From Planctomycetota bacterium (GTDB lineage: Bacteria; Planctomycetota; Planctomycetia; Gemmatales; Gemmataceae): a DNA stretch of 64,000 nt. Below, piece after piece: positions 1-9,547 of this stretch. The translations under genes were made by a program, and so were the position numbers. The notes under the pieces were generated by a model. That model was given only the letters and a program-made list of their open reading frames with translations. It ran no database searches and was not told the origin of the DNA. The stretch is from the NCBI GenBank assembly GCA_021781415.1, contig JAJXWW010000114.1, positions 21,470 through 85,469 on the forward strand, read 5' to 3'. Every line of letters begins with the position of its first letter. The first letter of the stretch is position 1.

Positions 1-54
1 TCGCGGATTCTGAAGCGACTCTCCCGTGCTTCGCCATCAATCGGATAAACGCGC

Positions 55-291
55 ATGGCTGTATTAGCGCCGCCGCCTCGCACGCCTGGGATTGCCCTCG
101 ACGACAATGACGGCGTCAAGCGTCTGCGCGTGCGGATGACGCTGATCGCCGCCACCATCGTTACGACGTTGGCCACGGGTTGGCTCTGTACCTTCGGCGC
201 GATTCCCGCCATTCTGGCACTGATGACGGCCAAGCACATTCTCGTCGCCATTCTGGCCATGGGGTTAGGCGTGGACGAACGGCGCGGCTAA
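55..291 (+). CDS. small two-helix membrane protein, hypothetical
   Basis: A 78-residue protein whose function I do not recognise. A short polar N-terminus of about 27 residues with basic Lys/Arg positions is followed by two hydrophobic stretches, roughly residues 28-46 and 50-70. This predicts a small inner-membrane hairpin protein. Its stop overlaps the stop of the convergent LRR gene by 4 nt, the tight packing seen elsewhere in the window. No clear Shine-Dalgarno sequence precedes the ATG, so the start is uncertain. Nothing in the context points to a role. Confidence 0.5.
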   Translation: MAVLAPPPRTPGIALDDNDGVKRLRVRMTLIAATIVTTLATGWLCTFGAIPAILALMTAKHILVAILAMGLGVDERRG

Positions 292-1523
292 ATACAATCC
301 GGCTCGCGCAGGTAAGCCTGGCGTTCGAGTTGTTCTGCCGTCTGTTGGTTATCGACGCGGACGGCGGGGCCGAGAATGCGACTCAGGTCGTCCATTCCCG
401 TCTGCGATAAGGCATTGCATCCCACATCTAATAATTCCAAGTTGCGAAGATCGGGACAGTCGGCCAAGGTGCGCGCGCCGCTGTCGCCGATTTCGCCGTT
501 ACGGAGATCGAGTACCTTGAGCCGTTTGAGGATGCCGGAGGTAACGATTTCTGTACAACCCACGTCGCCGAGATCGGAGCGCTGCAGATGCAGGTGCGTC
601 AGGCTTCGCAGATGTGGCGAGTGAAGAATGGCCCGCACGCCGGAGAGATCGAGGCATTGACTTATTGGCTCCACACGCAGATAGAGATGCGTCAGGCGTC
701 CGAATGCCGGATTGGAGGCCAAAACAATCGGATAATTGCGGTCGTTTATTTGCGAAGCCTCCAGGACGCGAAGGTTCGTTAGGTTCTCCAGAGTAAAAAG
801 TCGATCGCTCAGGCAGACGCTTTGGTGGAGGTACAGTTCTTCAAGTCGGGGGAGCTTGACAACGAGTTTGTCCAGCTCCGTCTCCGGTTCAAAATCAACG
901 TCGAATTCTGCTAAAGGATTCTGGCGGGAACCGATCTGGAGGACGCGGAGATTGCCCAGATAGGGCGAGTGGATAAGATCCGCGGTTGTACCCTCGTTGT
1001 ATTCGAGAATCAGCGTGCGGAGCAAGCGGGTTTCGGGCGCGCGGCACATCAACCGCCCCAGATCGTTCGAGCAGTCTTTGACATCCTGGTGTGCGAAGCA
1101 ATCGTACCCGCCGCGCGGAAAGCGGATGCCTTGAATCAGCCTTCGATAGTCCCTCGGCTCCCTTGATGGATTGACTTGCCGGCGAGCGAGACAATCGAGC
1201 CAGCCGCGCGCAAAGCGGATGTCATAAATCGGCCTTCGATCGGCCCTCGGCCCCCTCGATCCATCGATGGGTCCGAACAGTTCGTCGGCCAAGACACCGG
1301 CCCAGTCGCGCCGATAAGCCTGCAACCGTTCGTCGATCCGCTCTTGCAATCGTCGCCGATCGGCTTCACTCCGTCGCGGATCTTCCGATGCCAGTTGCAG
1401 CGCGATGAATTCGCCGCGCGGATCGCCTTGTTCTTGCAGATAATCGGCGTAGGCGTTGTGAGTCGCCAAATCGTCGGGATTTTCGACGAGAGCCGCTTCG
1501 AGAATATCGCGGAGAGAGGACAT
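288..1523 (-). CDS. TIGR02996 domain leucine-rich-repeat protein
   Basis: A 411-residue protein. The first 50 residues match the planctomycete TIGR02996 repeat-companion domain: an aliphatic helix, then NPDDLATHNAYADYLQEQGD and a GEFIALQL segment. From about residue 185 to 395 there are degenerate leucine-rich repeats with LxxLxxLxLxxN spacing (for example LKVLDLRNGEIGDSG). No signal peptide is visible, so a cytoplasmic protein-binding role is the likeliest reading. In Gemmata-type genomes this architecture occurs as large paralogous families of unknown function. It lies downstream of glnE on the same strand, separated by a 60-bp palindromic repeat, so co-transcription is uncertain. Confidence 0.85.
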   Translation of the reverse strand: MSSLRDILEAALVENPDDLATHNAYADYLQEQGDPRGEFIALQLASEDPRRSEADRRRLQERIDERLQAYRRDWAGVLADELFGPIDGSRGPRADRRPIYDIRFARGWLDCLARRQVNPSREPRDYRRLIQGIRFPRGGYDCFAHQDVKDCSNDLGRLMCRAPETRLLRTLILEYNEGTTADLIHSPYLGNLRVLQIGSRQNPLAEFDVDFEPETELDKLVVKLPRLEELYLHQSVCLSDRLFTLENLTNLRVLEASQINDRNYPIVLASNPAFGRLTHLYLRVEPISQCLDLSGVRAILHSPHLRSLTHLHLQRSDLGDVGCTEIVTSGILKRLKVLDLRNGEIGDSGARTLADCPDLRNLELLDVGCNALSQTGMDDLSRILGPAVRVDNQQTAEQLERQAYLREPDCI

Positions 1524-1603
1524 GACGACATCTCTGGGAAACCGAGGGACGAACGACCAACGGGTAATTTACGCAAATTCGTCTCTTTGTAAAACGGCGA
1601 GTC

Positions 1604-1666
1604 GGTTAGCCGCGACGCGCAGCGGAGCGCGTCGGTCCCGCGCTCCGCTGCGCGTCGCGGCTAACC
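1604..1666. repeat. family A palindromic repeat overlapping the glnE stop
   Basis: Near-perfect inverted repeat with arms GGTTAGCCGCGACGCG... and its complement around a loop of about 6 nt. The TAG in the terminal TTAGCC motif supplies the glnE stop codon at 1661-1663. Other copies of the family lie at 18716-18778, 37346-37411, 48397-48452, 49473-49526 and 60556-60596. Confidence 0.9.
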
Positions 1667-4600
1667 CTGGCATTCGCGTTCCAGCGTTTGCAAGAACAGT
1701 TCGCGCGTGCGCGTCCGGTGGCGTTCCAGTTCGGCGAGAAAGCGCGAGCCGGTTTCATAGCCGAGTCGTCGGGCCAGTTTGTCGATTTCCTCGTCCGCCT
1801 CGGGCAATTCGTCGAGCGTGCGATTGTGGACGATGCGCAGGCGATTTTGCACGCGCAACAGAAAATTGTAAGCGGCGGTCAGATCGGTCTTTTCGGTATC
1901 ACTCAACAAACCGGCCTGGCGCAGCGCTTCCAGTGCCCGCCAGGTATTGGACAGACGCAGCGAAGGCCGCTCGCGGCCATATTTGATTTGCAACAGCTGA
2001 ACGAGAAACTCGATGTCGGCCAGTCCGCCGGGGCCGCGTTTGAGATTCGTCGCCGGTCGGCTCGCTTGCAGGCGTTCGCGCATCGTCTGGATTTCGTCGA
2101 CGATTTCCGGTCGCCAGGTCAAGCCGTAGGCTCCCTCGGCCACGGCCTCCATGACCTCGCGGCCAAACGATTCGTCGCCGTGGACGATGCGGGCGCGCGT
2201 CAGGGCTTGGCGCTCCCACAGTTGTGCGCCGCCTTCGGGATGCGAGGTGCTGTCTTGCTGCGTGATAAAATAGCGGCGAAACTCGCACAGCGGGATGACG
2301 AGGCTGCCGGATTTGCCCGTCGGCCTCAAGCGCATGTCGATGGCGTACAGCCGACCCATTGGCCCCTGATAGCTCGTGCCTTTGATGATGTGTTGGGCCA
2401 ATTCGGTGAAGAAATGATAGTTGTCGGTCATGTCGTAGCGGTCGAAGCGCGAGGAGTTGGCGGGCGGTTCGGTGCGGCCATCGCCTTCGTAGACCATCAT
2501 CAAATCGAGATCGCTATGGTAGTTCATTTCGCGGCCGCCGAGTTTGCCGAGGGCGAGAACGGCAAACCGGCTCGTCTGTCCGGCGCGCTCGCCTTCGGCA
2601 AGAATGGGCACGCCGTAGCGCTTCATCAACGGCACATACTGCCGGGCGGCGATCTGCTCGAACAGCACCTCGGCCAAGTCGCTCAACTCCGCCGTCGTCT
2701 CCTGAATCGAATCCTTATGCAGAATGTCGCGCACGCCGATGCGCAGCAGTTCCTTGTCTTGGAAACTGTGCAAGATCGGCTCCAAGTCCGCCGCGCCCCG
2801 GCAGAGATCGGCCAACTCTCTGCGCAATTCGTCGCCGCCGCGGCGCTGATTGAGAACGAGACTGTCGAGCAGTTCGTCGATCATGCCGGGATTGTTAATG
2901 AGAATTTCGGAGAGAAACTGGCTCCAGGCGCACAGATCGACGTACAGTTTCAGGCTCGGCGGATTGAAGCTGAACAGCTCCCACAGCACCGTCTTCGCAC
3001 CGAGCGAATGAGTGACTTTTTCGAGGTTGACCAGCGCCATGTCCGGGTCGGGCGTGTCGGCGACGGCGCGCAGCAGAGAGGGGGCGATGCTGGCGAGAAA
3101 ATGACGGCAGCGGCGCGCGGACAGGAACGGCACCGATTCCTGAGCGAGTTGCACGAGATTGTGGTACGCCTCTTGCACGTCGCGGAAGGGATAGCGACCG
3201 AGGACGGCACGGATCGTTTCCGGATCGGGATTGGTGTCGAGCAGGAGATCGGACTCCGGTTCCGATTGTTCCGCCTCACCGGCAAATGTCTGATGGAGCA
3301 GGTGATCGAGAATGCGTCTCGTCGGCTCCGTTTTATCTTGATAATCGCGGAGGAAAGAGGCGAGAGGATCGGAATCGCGGTCGTCGGGGGGGAGAAGTAC
3401 CGCCGTACCCCGATGGTCTTGACTCTGATTCATGCGAAGGGCGAGCTTGCGCAGCTCTTCTTCATCGTCGGGCAGGCGATGCGTTTGGAGATCGAACAAC
3501 AATTGCAGGCGGTGTTCGACCCGGCGCAGGAAGCGGTAGGAGTCGTCGAGAACCCGATACTCTTGATCGGTCAGACAGCCGACGCGCTCGAGGGCGGACA
3601 GAGCGAGGAGCGTGTTGCGCTGGCGGACTTGGGGCAGCTCGCCGCCGTTGAGGAGCTGCAAGAATTGGAGGGTGAACTCGATGTCGCGGATGCCGCCGCG
3701 TCCCGTTTTCACCTCGGAATTGCTCGCGCCCGCCTGGTTGGTTTTGTGTTCGATGCGCCGTTTGATCGCTTTAATCTCGTTGATCTCGGCAAAAGACAGA
3801 TATTTGCGATAGACGAAAGGCTCGATACTCTGTAAGAACCGTTGGCCGAGCGCCAGATCGCCGGCCACGGGACGGACCTTGATGAGCGCCTGCCTCTCCC
3901 AGGTGCGCCCCATGGCGTCGTAGTAAGAAAGTGTGCTGGACAGCGACCGCGCCAACGGCCCGCGATGCCCCTCCGGACGCAGGCGCAGATCGACTCGGAA
4001 CGCATGGCCACGATCGGTGTGCGACGACAACAGACGGACCACTTCGCCGACGACGCGGGCAAAAAACTCGTCGTTACCCAGACTGGTGATGCGCGAGCCG
4101 CGCGTCGCTCCTTCGTCCGAGTAGACGAACATCAAGTCGATGTCGCTGGAGTAGTTCAACTCCTCGCCGCCGTGTTTGCCGAACGCCAATACGGTGCAAC
4201 CGACCGGCTCTCCCGTCTCGCTGAAAGGCTGGCCGAAGCGTTTGCCGACTTGACGCAGCGCAACCGCCAGGGCGACTTCGATGGCCGCGTCGGCGACGTG
4301 AGATATGTCGCGCGTGATCTCTTCCAAAGGGCGGTCGCGGATAATGTCGTTGGAGCCGATGCGGAGCATTTGACGCTGACGAAAGCGACGGAAGGCCCGC
4401 ATGACGGCGGAGTCTTCGTGGGCGGCATCGACTTCGTCTTGCAGTTGTGCCCGCAGTTCGTCTTTGCACGGACTCCGCCGCAGTGGCACGCGCAGCATGT
4501 CGAGATAATCGGGATTCAGACTCAAAAGATCGCTAAAAAGTTGACTGGTACTGAACAGATGCAGGAGAATTTCCAGGATGCGCGCGCGATTCTCCATGAG

Positions 4601-4858
4601 AATCGGCGTCTGGGCGGCGGCGGCTGGATTGGAGAGAAAGCGTTCGAGGTTGTTCAGCGCCATGTCCGGGTCGGGACAGCGCGGCAGCAAGCGCCCCAAC
4701 GGCGTACAGATTTCACGCAGGCCATCGAGCGACAGAACCTCGGCGAGTCCCGTCAGGTTACGCCATCCCCGTTCGGGATCGCGCAATCGCCAATTGTGCA
4801 TCAAGGTTCGAGCGCCGGTCAGAGAGTCCACGCAGCTTCGCAGTTGTTCCAGTTGCAT
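1661..4858 (-). CDS. glnE: glutamine synthetase adenylyltransferase/deadenylase GlnE
   Basis: A 1065-residue bifunctional enzyme that adds AMP to and removes AMP from glutamine synthetase, setting nitrogen assimilation. Two nucleotidyltransferase domains are visible. The N-terminal one carries the metal-binding motif in NYSSDIDLMFVYSD, and the C-terminal one carries it in GGREMNYHSDLDLMMVYEGD. Each is followed by the (R)RPTGKSG or RPEGHRG type motif and a helical GlnD-UR_UTase-like region. It is somewhat longer than the roughly 950-residue enterobacterial protein. No glnA, glnB or glnD lies nearby. The stop codon is inside a palindromic repeat, so the last residues may have been altered by its insertion. 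The opposite strand has a long open frame here that I take as a GC-skew shadow. Confidence 0.95.
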   Translation of the reverse strand: MQLEQLRSCVDSLTGARTLMHNWRLRDPERGWRNLTGLAEVLSLDGLREICTPLGRLLPRCPDPDMALNNLERFLSNPAAAAQTPILMENRARILEILLHLFSTSQLFSDLLSLNPDYLDMLRVPLRRSPCKDELRAQLQDEVDAAHEDSAVMRAFRRFRQRQMLRIGSNDIIRDRPLEEITRDISHVADAAIEVALAVALRQVGKRFGQPFSETGEPVGCTVLAFGKHGGEELNYSSDIDLMFVYSDEGATRGSRITSLGNDEFFARVVGEVVRLLSSHTDRGHAFRVDLRLRPEGHRGPLARSLSSTLSYYDAMGRTWERQALIKVRPVAGDLALGQRFLQSIEPFVYRKYLSFAEINEIKAIKRRIEHKTNQAGASNSEVKTGRGGIRDIEFTLQFLQLLNGGELPQVRQRNTLLALSALERVGCLTDQEYRVLDDSYRFLRRVEHRLQLLFDLQTHRLPDDEEELRKLALRMNQSQDHRGTAVLLPPDDRDSDPLASFLRDYQDKTEPTRRILDHLLHQTFAGEAEQSEPESDLLLDTNPDPETIRAVLGRYPFRDVQEAYHNLVQLAQESVPFLSARRCRHFLASIAPSLLRAVADTPDPDMALVNLEKVTHSLGAKTVLWELFSFNPPSLKLYVDLCAWSQFLSEILINNPGMIDELLDSLVLNQRRGGDELRRELADLCRGAADLEPILHSFQDKELLRIGVRDILHKDSIQETTAELSDLAEVLFEQIAARQYVPLMKRYGVPILAEGERAGQTSRFAVLALGKLGGREMNYHSDLDLMMVYEGDGRTEPPANSSRFDRYDMTDNYHFFTELAQHIIKGTSYQGPMGRLYAIDMRLRPTGKSGSLVIPLCEFRRYFITQQDSTSHPEGGAQLWERQALTRARIVHGDESFGREVMEAVAEGAYGLTWRPEIVDEIQTMRERLQASRPATNLKRGPGGLADIEFLVQLLQIKYGRERPSLRLSNTWRALEALRQAGLLSDTEKTDLTAAYNFLLRVQNRLRIVHNRTLDELPEADEEIDKLARRLGYETGSRFLAELERHRTRTRELFLQTLERECQG

Positions 4859-4886
4859 ATCACGATCGTTGGAGAGGAAGCCAGGG

Positions 4887-5204
4887 TTATTTCATGTCGA
4901 AAGCCTCAAGAATGGCCTCTTTCACTTCATCCATCTTGGTCGGAGATATTTTACAAATTCGTTTGACGAGCAAATTCTTGGAAATCGTATTGATCGAATC
5001 GAGATTCACTACGGAATCGCGCTTGACGCCATCGTCTGCCACGGTCAAGGTAACTTCTACCCGTCGATTGCGTGGTTTCGTGGTTAAGTAAGCAACGGTA
5101 ATTTCAGGCCGCGAAGCTGGCATGCTATCGCGGGAAAGGATCAAAACAGGTCTCGGTTTGGCGGGCAACGAAAGGTCCGCATCCCAGACTTCACCTCGTT
5201 TCAC
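4887..5204 (-). CDS. MazF/PemK-type toxin (endoribonuclease family)
   Basis: A 105-residue protein starting with GTG at 5204. The start is fixed by a 4-nt GTGA overlap with the stop of the upstream antitoxin gene. The family signature KRGEVWDADL at the N-terminus, the RPVLILSRDS strand and the VAYLTTKPRN segment are typical of MazF/PemK toxins, which cut mRNA in cells. The central NLDSINTISK segment and the terminal helix match the family too. Length is normal for MazF. With its partner it forms a type II toxin-antitoxin module between glnE and a protease gene. It could also be an inactive relative, since activity cannot be read from sequence. Confidence 0.87.
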   Translation of the reverse strand: MKRGEVWDADLSLPAKPRPVLILSRDSMPASRPEITVAYLTTKPRNRRVEVTLTVADDGVKRDSVVNLDSINTISKNLLVKRICKISPTKMDEVKEAILEAFDMK

Positions 5205-5485
5205 GGTTGGTGCCCTTTCTCCTCTTCTTTGTAAAGTTGCTCCCACTCCTCGGCGTCGTCATAATCGTTGGGGCGTTCGATGTAGGAACGCTCCAGTTCT
5301 TCCGCATGTTCGATTTCCCAGCGATGCCCCTCCTGAATGCGCACATAACGCCGACAGAATGATTCGATGAGTTGCTGGACGCTCTTGTTTCGATCTTCCT
5401 TACAATCTTGTTTCAGTTCCTCCATCTTTGCCACCAGATCGGCCGGCAAGTACACGGCTACCGCGGCGGAAATCGGCTTATTCAT
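5201..5485 (-). CDS. antitoxin of the MazF-type pair
   Basis: A 94-residue protein when started at the second ATG of an ATGATG pair, which follows GGGAGAGGAG at good spacing. The N-terminus (AAVAVYLPADLVAKMEELKQ) resembles a ribbon-helix-helix DNA-binding module. The rest is acidic, with many Glu and Tyr residues, as expected for a toxin-neutralising tail. It lies upstream of the toxin and is translationally coupled to it. I infer that it binds the toxin and autoregulates the operon. The exact antitoxin family is not recognised. Confidence 0.75.
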   Translation of the reverse strand: MNKPISAAVAVYLPADLVAKMEELKQDCKEDRNKSVQQLIESFCRRYVRIQEGHRWEIEHAEELERSYIERPNDYDDAEEWEQLYKEEEKGHQP

Positions 5486-5529
5486 CATTTTTCTCCTCTC
5501 CCTTCCCAATCACCTCTCTCAGCATAAGC

Positions 5530-5991
5530 TCAAACGGGAGCCGATGCCAGACGAATCGAGTAAAGTTCGAGAACGTGTTCGCCGCCGTGCGCCGGGTTGC
5601 CGATCAAGCGACCGCCTTGGGGATCGACGACCAGATCCAGCATTTCCAAAGGAAATTGGCCGACGAGGACCGGCACCTCGTTCGGTACTTCCATTACGTC
5701 CACCGTACAAAAGCGATCTTGAATGATGACGCGAACGGCGTCGTAGATGGCGACTTGATGGGAGCCGTTGCTGCCGACTACCCTCTTCTCGGTAACCTTC
5801 TTCAGGCCGAGCTGATGGATCAACCGCGTCGGCAGGGCCAAGGTGGTGACTCCGGTATCGACGAGCGCTTCTTTCACGATGATGCGCCGCGCTTGTTCCG
5901 GCGCGGCGTAGCCCCTTTCCACGGCCCAAAGGTCTCCCAGGTTCTCAACCGTGACTTCGGTTCGTACTCGGCCCATAAGAGTTTGCTCCAT
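5530..5991 (-). CDS. retropepsin-like (clan AA) aspartic protease
   Basis: A 153-residue protein with the active-site motif of single-domain aspartic proteases, ALVDTGVTTLALP at about residues 42-54. This is followed by the psi-loop segment VPVLVGQFPLEMLDLVVDP near residues 105-123. Clan AA proteases of this size act as dimers. No signal peptide is visible, so a cytoplasmic site is likely. The ATG at 5991 has GAGGAG 6 nt upstream. It lies just downstream of miaB on the same strand with a 31-nt gap. The substrate is unknown. Confidence 0.78.
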   Translation of the reverse strand: MEQTLMGRVRTEVTVENLGDLWAVERGYAAPEQARRIIVKEALVDTGVTTLALPTRLIHQLGLKKVTEKRVVGSNGSHQVAIYDAVRVIIQDRFCTVDVMEVPNEVPVLVGQFPLEMLDLVVDPQGGRLIGNPAHGGEHVLELYSIRLASAPV

Positions 5992-6022
5992 GATCTACTC
6001 CTCGATTGATTCGAACCCTGGA

Positions 6023-7522
6023 TCACAGCATCGGAAGACTATGCCGATTGCTTTTCTCTGGCAATGGAAGCTCCGGCTGAACCTCAACACGCTCCGACTC
6101 CACGCCGATCCGTTCATGTGTTACCACGGTGCCGAACAGTGTGAATGCCGTTGCTTCCTCGACTCGCACTTGCACTGTCCGTCCAATCAGTCGTTCGTTG
6201 CCTTCGAAGACGACGATGTGATCCGTCGTCGTTCGCCCGGTCAACTGCTTTGGACCGGAGGATTCGTTGGTTTGACGCCCTCCGCTCGCCTTTAACTCGT
6301 TCTTGCTCGGCCCTTCGACCAACACTTCGACCGTTTGTCCGACGCGGCGGCGATGATCGGCGAGACTGACACTATTTTGGATCGCCAATAGGTCGTTATT
6401 GCGGCGCTTCTTGATCTCTTCCGGCACATCGTCGGCATACAGTTCGTCGGCCTTCGTTCCGGGACGCGGACTGTATTTGAATATGAAACTGTTCTTGAAG
6501 CCCCCCTCGCGCACGAGGTCGCACGATCGCTGAAATGACTCCTCGCTCTCGCCGCAGAAACCGACAATGAAATCGCTGCTGATGGCCACCCCCGGCACGC
6601 GCTCGCGACAGCGCTCTAACATCTCGCGGTAGAACTCGACGGTGTACAACCGTTTCATGCGTTTGAGCATGTCGTTGCAGCCCGATTGCGCTGGGACGTG
6701 CAGATATTCGCATACCTTCGGCAGTTCGCGCACGGCGTCGAGCAGATCGTCGCTCATGTCGCGCGGAAAGTTGGTGATGAACTTGATCCGCTCGATGCCC
6801 GGCGTGCCGTGAATGCGCGCCAACAGATCGCTCAAGCGTTCCCTTCGTCCATCGGCATAGCGATATGCGTAGCTGTTTACGGTTTGACCCAGAAGGGTGA
6901 TTTCCTTGCATCCCTCGGCGGCGAGTTGGCGCACTTCGGCGGCGATGTGTTCCGGCGGTCGGCTCTGCTCCGGCCCGCGCACGCTCGGCACGATGCAGTA
7001 GGTGCAAAACTTATCGCAGCCGATCATAATCCGGACGTATGCCTGAAACGGCGACGGCCTCATCGACGGATCGCGCAGCGGATCGTAGCTCTCGAAACTG
7101 CGTTCGACCTCGTGGCGCGAGGCCTCGCTGCGCTCGAGACTGAGGGCGAGTTGCGGCGTTCGCGTTTCCTTGACGGCGGCGATCAACTCCGGCAGCTGCG
7201 ACAGTTGGCCGGTCCCGCACACGATGTCCACGTGCGGAGCGCGGCGCAGAATCGAGTCCTGATCTTTCTGAGCCATGCAGCCGAGAACACCGACTACCTT
7301 GTCGGGATGCCGTTGCTTGTGCCCGCGGAGCCGACCGAGGGCGCTGTAGATCTTGTCCTCGGCGTGTTGGCGAACGCTGCACGTATTGAACAGAATCACG
7401 TCGGCGTCGGTCGCCTCGTGCGTCAGTTCGTAGCCCTGACGCCTCAGAGAACCGACCACCAATTCGCTGTCGAGGACATTCATCTGGCAGCCGACGGTCT
7501 CAATGTAAAGTTTCTTCGTCAT
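6023..7522 (-). CDS. miaB: tRNA-2-methylthio-N6-dimethylallyladenosine synthase MiaB
   Basis: A 499-residue radical-SAM methylthiotransferase that adds a methylthio group to i6A37 in tRNAs. The N-terminal UPF0004 domain has three cysteines for the auxiliary [4Fe-4S] cluster (ETVGCQMN, FNTCSVR, GVLGCMAQK). The radical-SAM motif is CDKFCTYC near residue 165. A TRAM-like domain with VEVLVEG and TDHIVVFEG segments closes the protein at about residues 395-460. An extra tail of about 35 residues makes it slightly longer than usual. It depends on Fe-S supply, and a complete suf operon lies about 20 kb away. Confidence 0.95.
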   Translation of the reverse strand: MTKKLYIETVGCQMNVLDSELVVGSLRRQGYELTHEATDADVILFNTCSVRQHAEDKIYSALGRLRGHKQRHPDKVVGVLGCMAQKDQDSILRRAPHVDIVCGTGQLSQLPELIAAVKETRTPQLALSLERSEASRHEVERSFESYDPLRDPSMRPSPFQAYVRIMIGCDKFCTYCIVPSVRGPEQSRPPEHIAAEVRQLAAEGCKEITLLGQTVNSYAYRYADGRRERLSDLLARIHGTPGIERIKFITNFPRDMSDDLLDAVRELPKVCEYLHVPAQSGCNDMLKRMKRLYTVEFYREMLERCRERVPGVAISSDFIVGFCGESEESFQRSCDLVREGGFKNSFIFKYSPRPGTKADELYADDVPEEIKKRRNNDLLAIQNSVSLADHRRRVGQTVEVLVEGPSKNELKASGGRQTNESSGPKQLTGRTTTDHIVVFEGNERLIGRTVQVRVEEATAFTLFGTVVTHERIGVESERVEVQPELPLPEKSNRHSLPML

Positions 7523-7772
7523 AATCCCACTTCACTCGGTTTCTGGTATCCGCATGAATGGAAGCAGGGTTATGCGAACGTGTCAAGAAGACTGGAGAGA
7601 TCGATCGCTTCTCGCGCCTGCGCCGCGATCCCCCTCCCCGGATGCCGACTAGCCACGGATTCAACGACCTGTACAATCGCCTAGGTGTTCCAACGGAGGT
7701 TGCTCTCTACTCCCTAACCCAAACTCCGCGATTATCCACTTCAGCCTGAGTCACTGCCATTCCGGAGATCGC

Positions 7773-8642
7773 ATGAATGCACGGCGAGCGTATCTGAGCG
7801 AAGGAGAGCGTGCGGGGCAGCGGTATGCCTTGCGTCCGCCGCGGCAGACGCCGCGCGGCGCGTCGGGACTCGCCCTCGGACACCGAGCCGGCAGTTCGCT
7901 GGAGTTCAAGGATCACCGCGACTATCAAGTCGGCGACGACCTTCGCCACATCGACTGGAACGCCTTCGCCCGCAGCGATCAGTTGACCGTCAAGTTGTAC
8001 CGCGAGGAGATCGCGCCGCATCTCGATCTCGTGGTGGACGTGTCGCGGTCGATGGCCTTGGAAGACACGGCCAAGGAGCGAGCGACGCTGGGGCTGACCG
8101 CCCTGCTGGCGACGGCGGCGGCCAACGCCGGATTCAGTCGAGCGATTTGGCTGTTGAGCGATGAGATTCGACCGCTGGCCAACGGCAACCTCTCGCCGTC
8201 GCTGTGGGACGACTTCGCGTTGAATCATCGCGGTGGTCTGGCGGATCGAATGGCAGTCGGTTGTCCGGCCTGGCGACCGCGCGCCGCGCGCGTTCTCATC
8301 AGCGATCTCCTATGGATCGGTGAGCCTATGCTCGCACTGCGCACGTTCGCCGAAGGAGCGGCCGCGGCCGCCGTCATTCAATTGCTTGCAGCCACCGACG
8401 CCAATCCGCCCGAAGACGGCGCACTTCGACTCATCGACTCCGAGTCCGAGCAAGTCCGCGAGATCCACGTCGATGCGTTCATCGCCCAACGATACCGCGA
8501 GACGCTGCGGCAACACCAACAGAATTGGCACCGAGCCTGCCGAGGCTGCGGCGCGCTGTTCGCCACCGTCGTCGCCGAATCACTGGTAGCCGATTGGCAA
8601 CTCGACGACTTGATCGCCGCCGACTTCCTGCGCGTGACCTAA
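7773..8642 (+). CDS. DUF58 domain protein (first of three)
   Basis: A 289-residue protein. The DUF58 hallmark is at about residues 45-75: EFKDHRDYQVGDDLRHIDWN followed by a lysine-containing KLYREE. A von Willebrand factor A-like fold follows with the MIDAS-like motif DVSRSMAL. There are no membrane helices, unlike the DUF58 protein at 56739. The start has GGAG at good spacing. DUF58 proteins usually neighbour a MoxR AAA+ ATPase and aerotolerance genes, but none is seen here. The role may be assembly or maturation of envelope or metallo-complexes. This is inference. Confidence 0.85.
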   Translation: MNARRAYLSEGERAGQRYALRPPRQTPRGASGLALGHRAGSSLEFKDHRDYQVGDDLRHIDWNAFARSDQLTVKLYREEIAPHLDLVVDVSRSMALEDTAKERATLGLTALLATAAANAGFSRAIWLLSDEIRPLANGNLSPSLWDDFALNHRGGLADRMAVGCPAWRPRAARVLISDLLWIGEPMLALRTFAEGAAAAAVIQLLAATDANPPEDGALRLIDSESEQVREIHVDAFIAQRYRETLRQHQQNWHRACRGCGALFATVVAESLVADWQLDDLIAADFLRVT

Positions 8643-9218
8643 AATGGGTTATCCAAGTCCGCACTGTACGGCTAAAGAGGGGCGGGAAGCGACGGATTAG
8701 TCAATTTCTAACCTCCTACCGGCGAAAGCGAAGGTTTATTGCCTTTCCAAATTGACTTCTGCGGGAGCTCCCTCCATGGAACAGGTGTTTGATATAGAAG
8801 GGAAAAAGTTCAAAGCAGGGCACAATGCGCATTGGAAAACGACGCTGCGAGGGTTACAGCAACTTGTCAACGCTGGGAGGATTGAATTGCGAGACCGCCC
8901 CTGGTTCGTTCGATTTCATGGTGATTATCCGATAAAAAGGTCATCCAACATTTTTGAGGATACCTCCGGCAAATCAACGGAGAGCGTTTATGTGGTCCAG
9001 ACGCAGCCCGATGTAATCCAGCGCTGCCTCCTCATGGCCACCGATCCCGGCGATCTCGTTCTCGATCCCACCTGCGGCAGTGGCACGACGGCCTACGTCG
9101 CCGAGCAGTGGGGGCGGCGCTGGATCACCATTGACACCAGCCGCGTCGCGCTGGCGTTGGCGCGGACGCGCTTGATGGCGGCCAAGTTTCCCTATTACCG
9201 CATTGCCGGCGCGCTCCA

Positions 9219-9304
9219 CCCGGCAGCTAACGCTGCCGGTTCGCCGGGGCTTGGCGAACCGGCGGCGTCAGCCGCCGGGTGCGGCACCGCTGCCGGTTCG
9301 CCGG
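9219..9304. repeat. family C palindromes inside the methyltransferase relic
   Basis: Tandem inverted repeats built on CCGGCAGC-TAACG-CTGCCGG and GGCGAACCGGCGGCG units. They keep the frame open and add about 29 Ala/Gly/Pro-rich codons between two conserved methyltransferase segments. Related copies lie at 10038-10112 and 59613-59677. Confidence 0.85.
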
Positions 9305-9547
9305 ATATTCGCCGAGGGTTCGTGTACAGACAGGTGCCGCACGTCACGCTCAAGAGCATCGCCAACAATCCGGATATAAAAGAGGGTATGACGCGCCAAG
9401 AGATCGACGCGGCCTTCCGCAAACACGCCGACACGGAAACGCTCTACGATCAGTATGAAGATAAAGGCGTGCTCCGCGTGACCGGGCCGTTCACCGTCGA
9501 GAGCCTGTCGCCGCATCGCATGTTGCCGGCGGGCGATGAGGCACCGG

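Noticed and set aside
1688..3835. A 715-codon open frame on the plus strand opposite glnE
   Set aside because: It is antisense to a clear GlnE with conserved motifs. The protein has no recognisable domain and its composition is that of a GC-rich shadow frame.
6000..6030. GATTCGAACC motif that looks like a tRNA T-loop on the minus strand
   Set aside because: No cloverleaf can be built. It lies between miaB and the protease gene with only 31 nt free.
9219..9304. Tandem GC-rich units considered as a CRISPR array
   Set aside because: Units are palindromes without regular spacers, present in single or paired copies at several loci.
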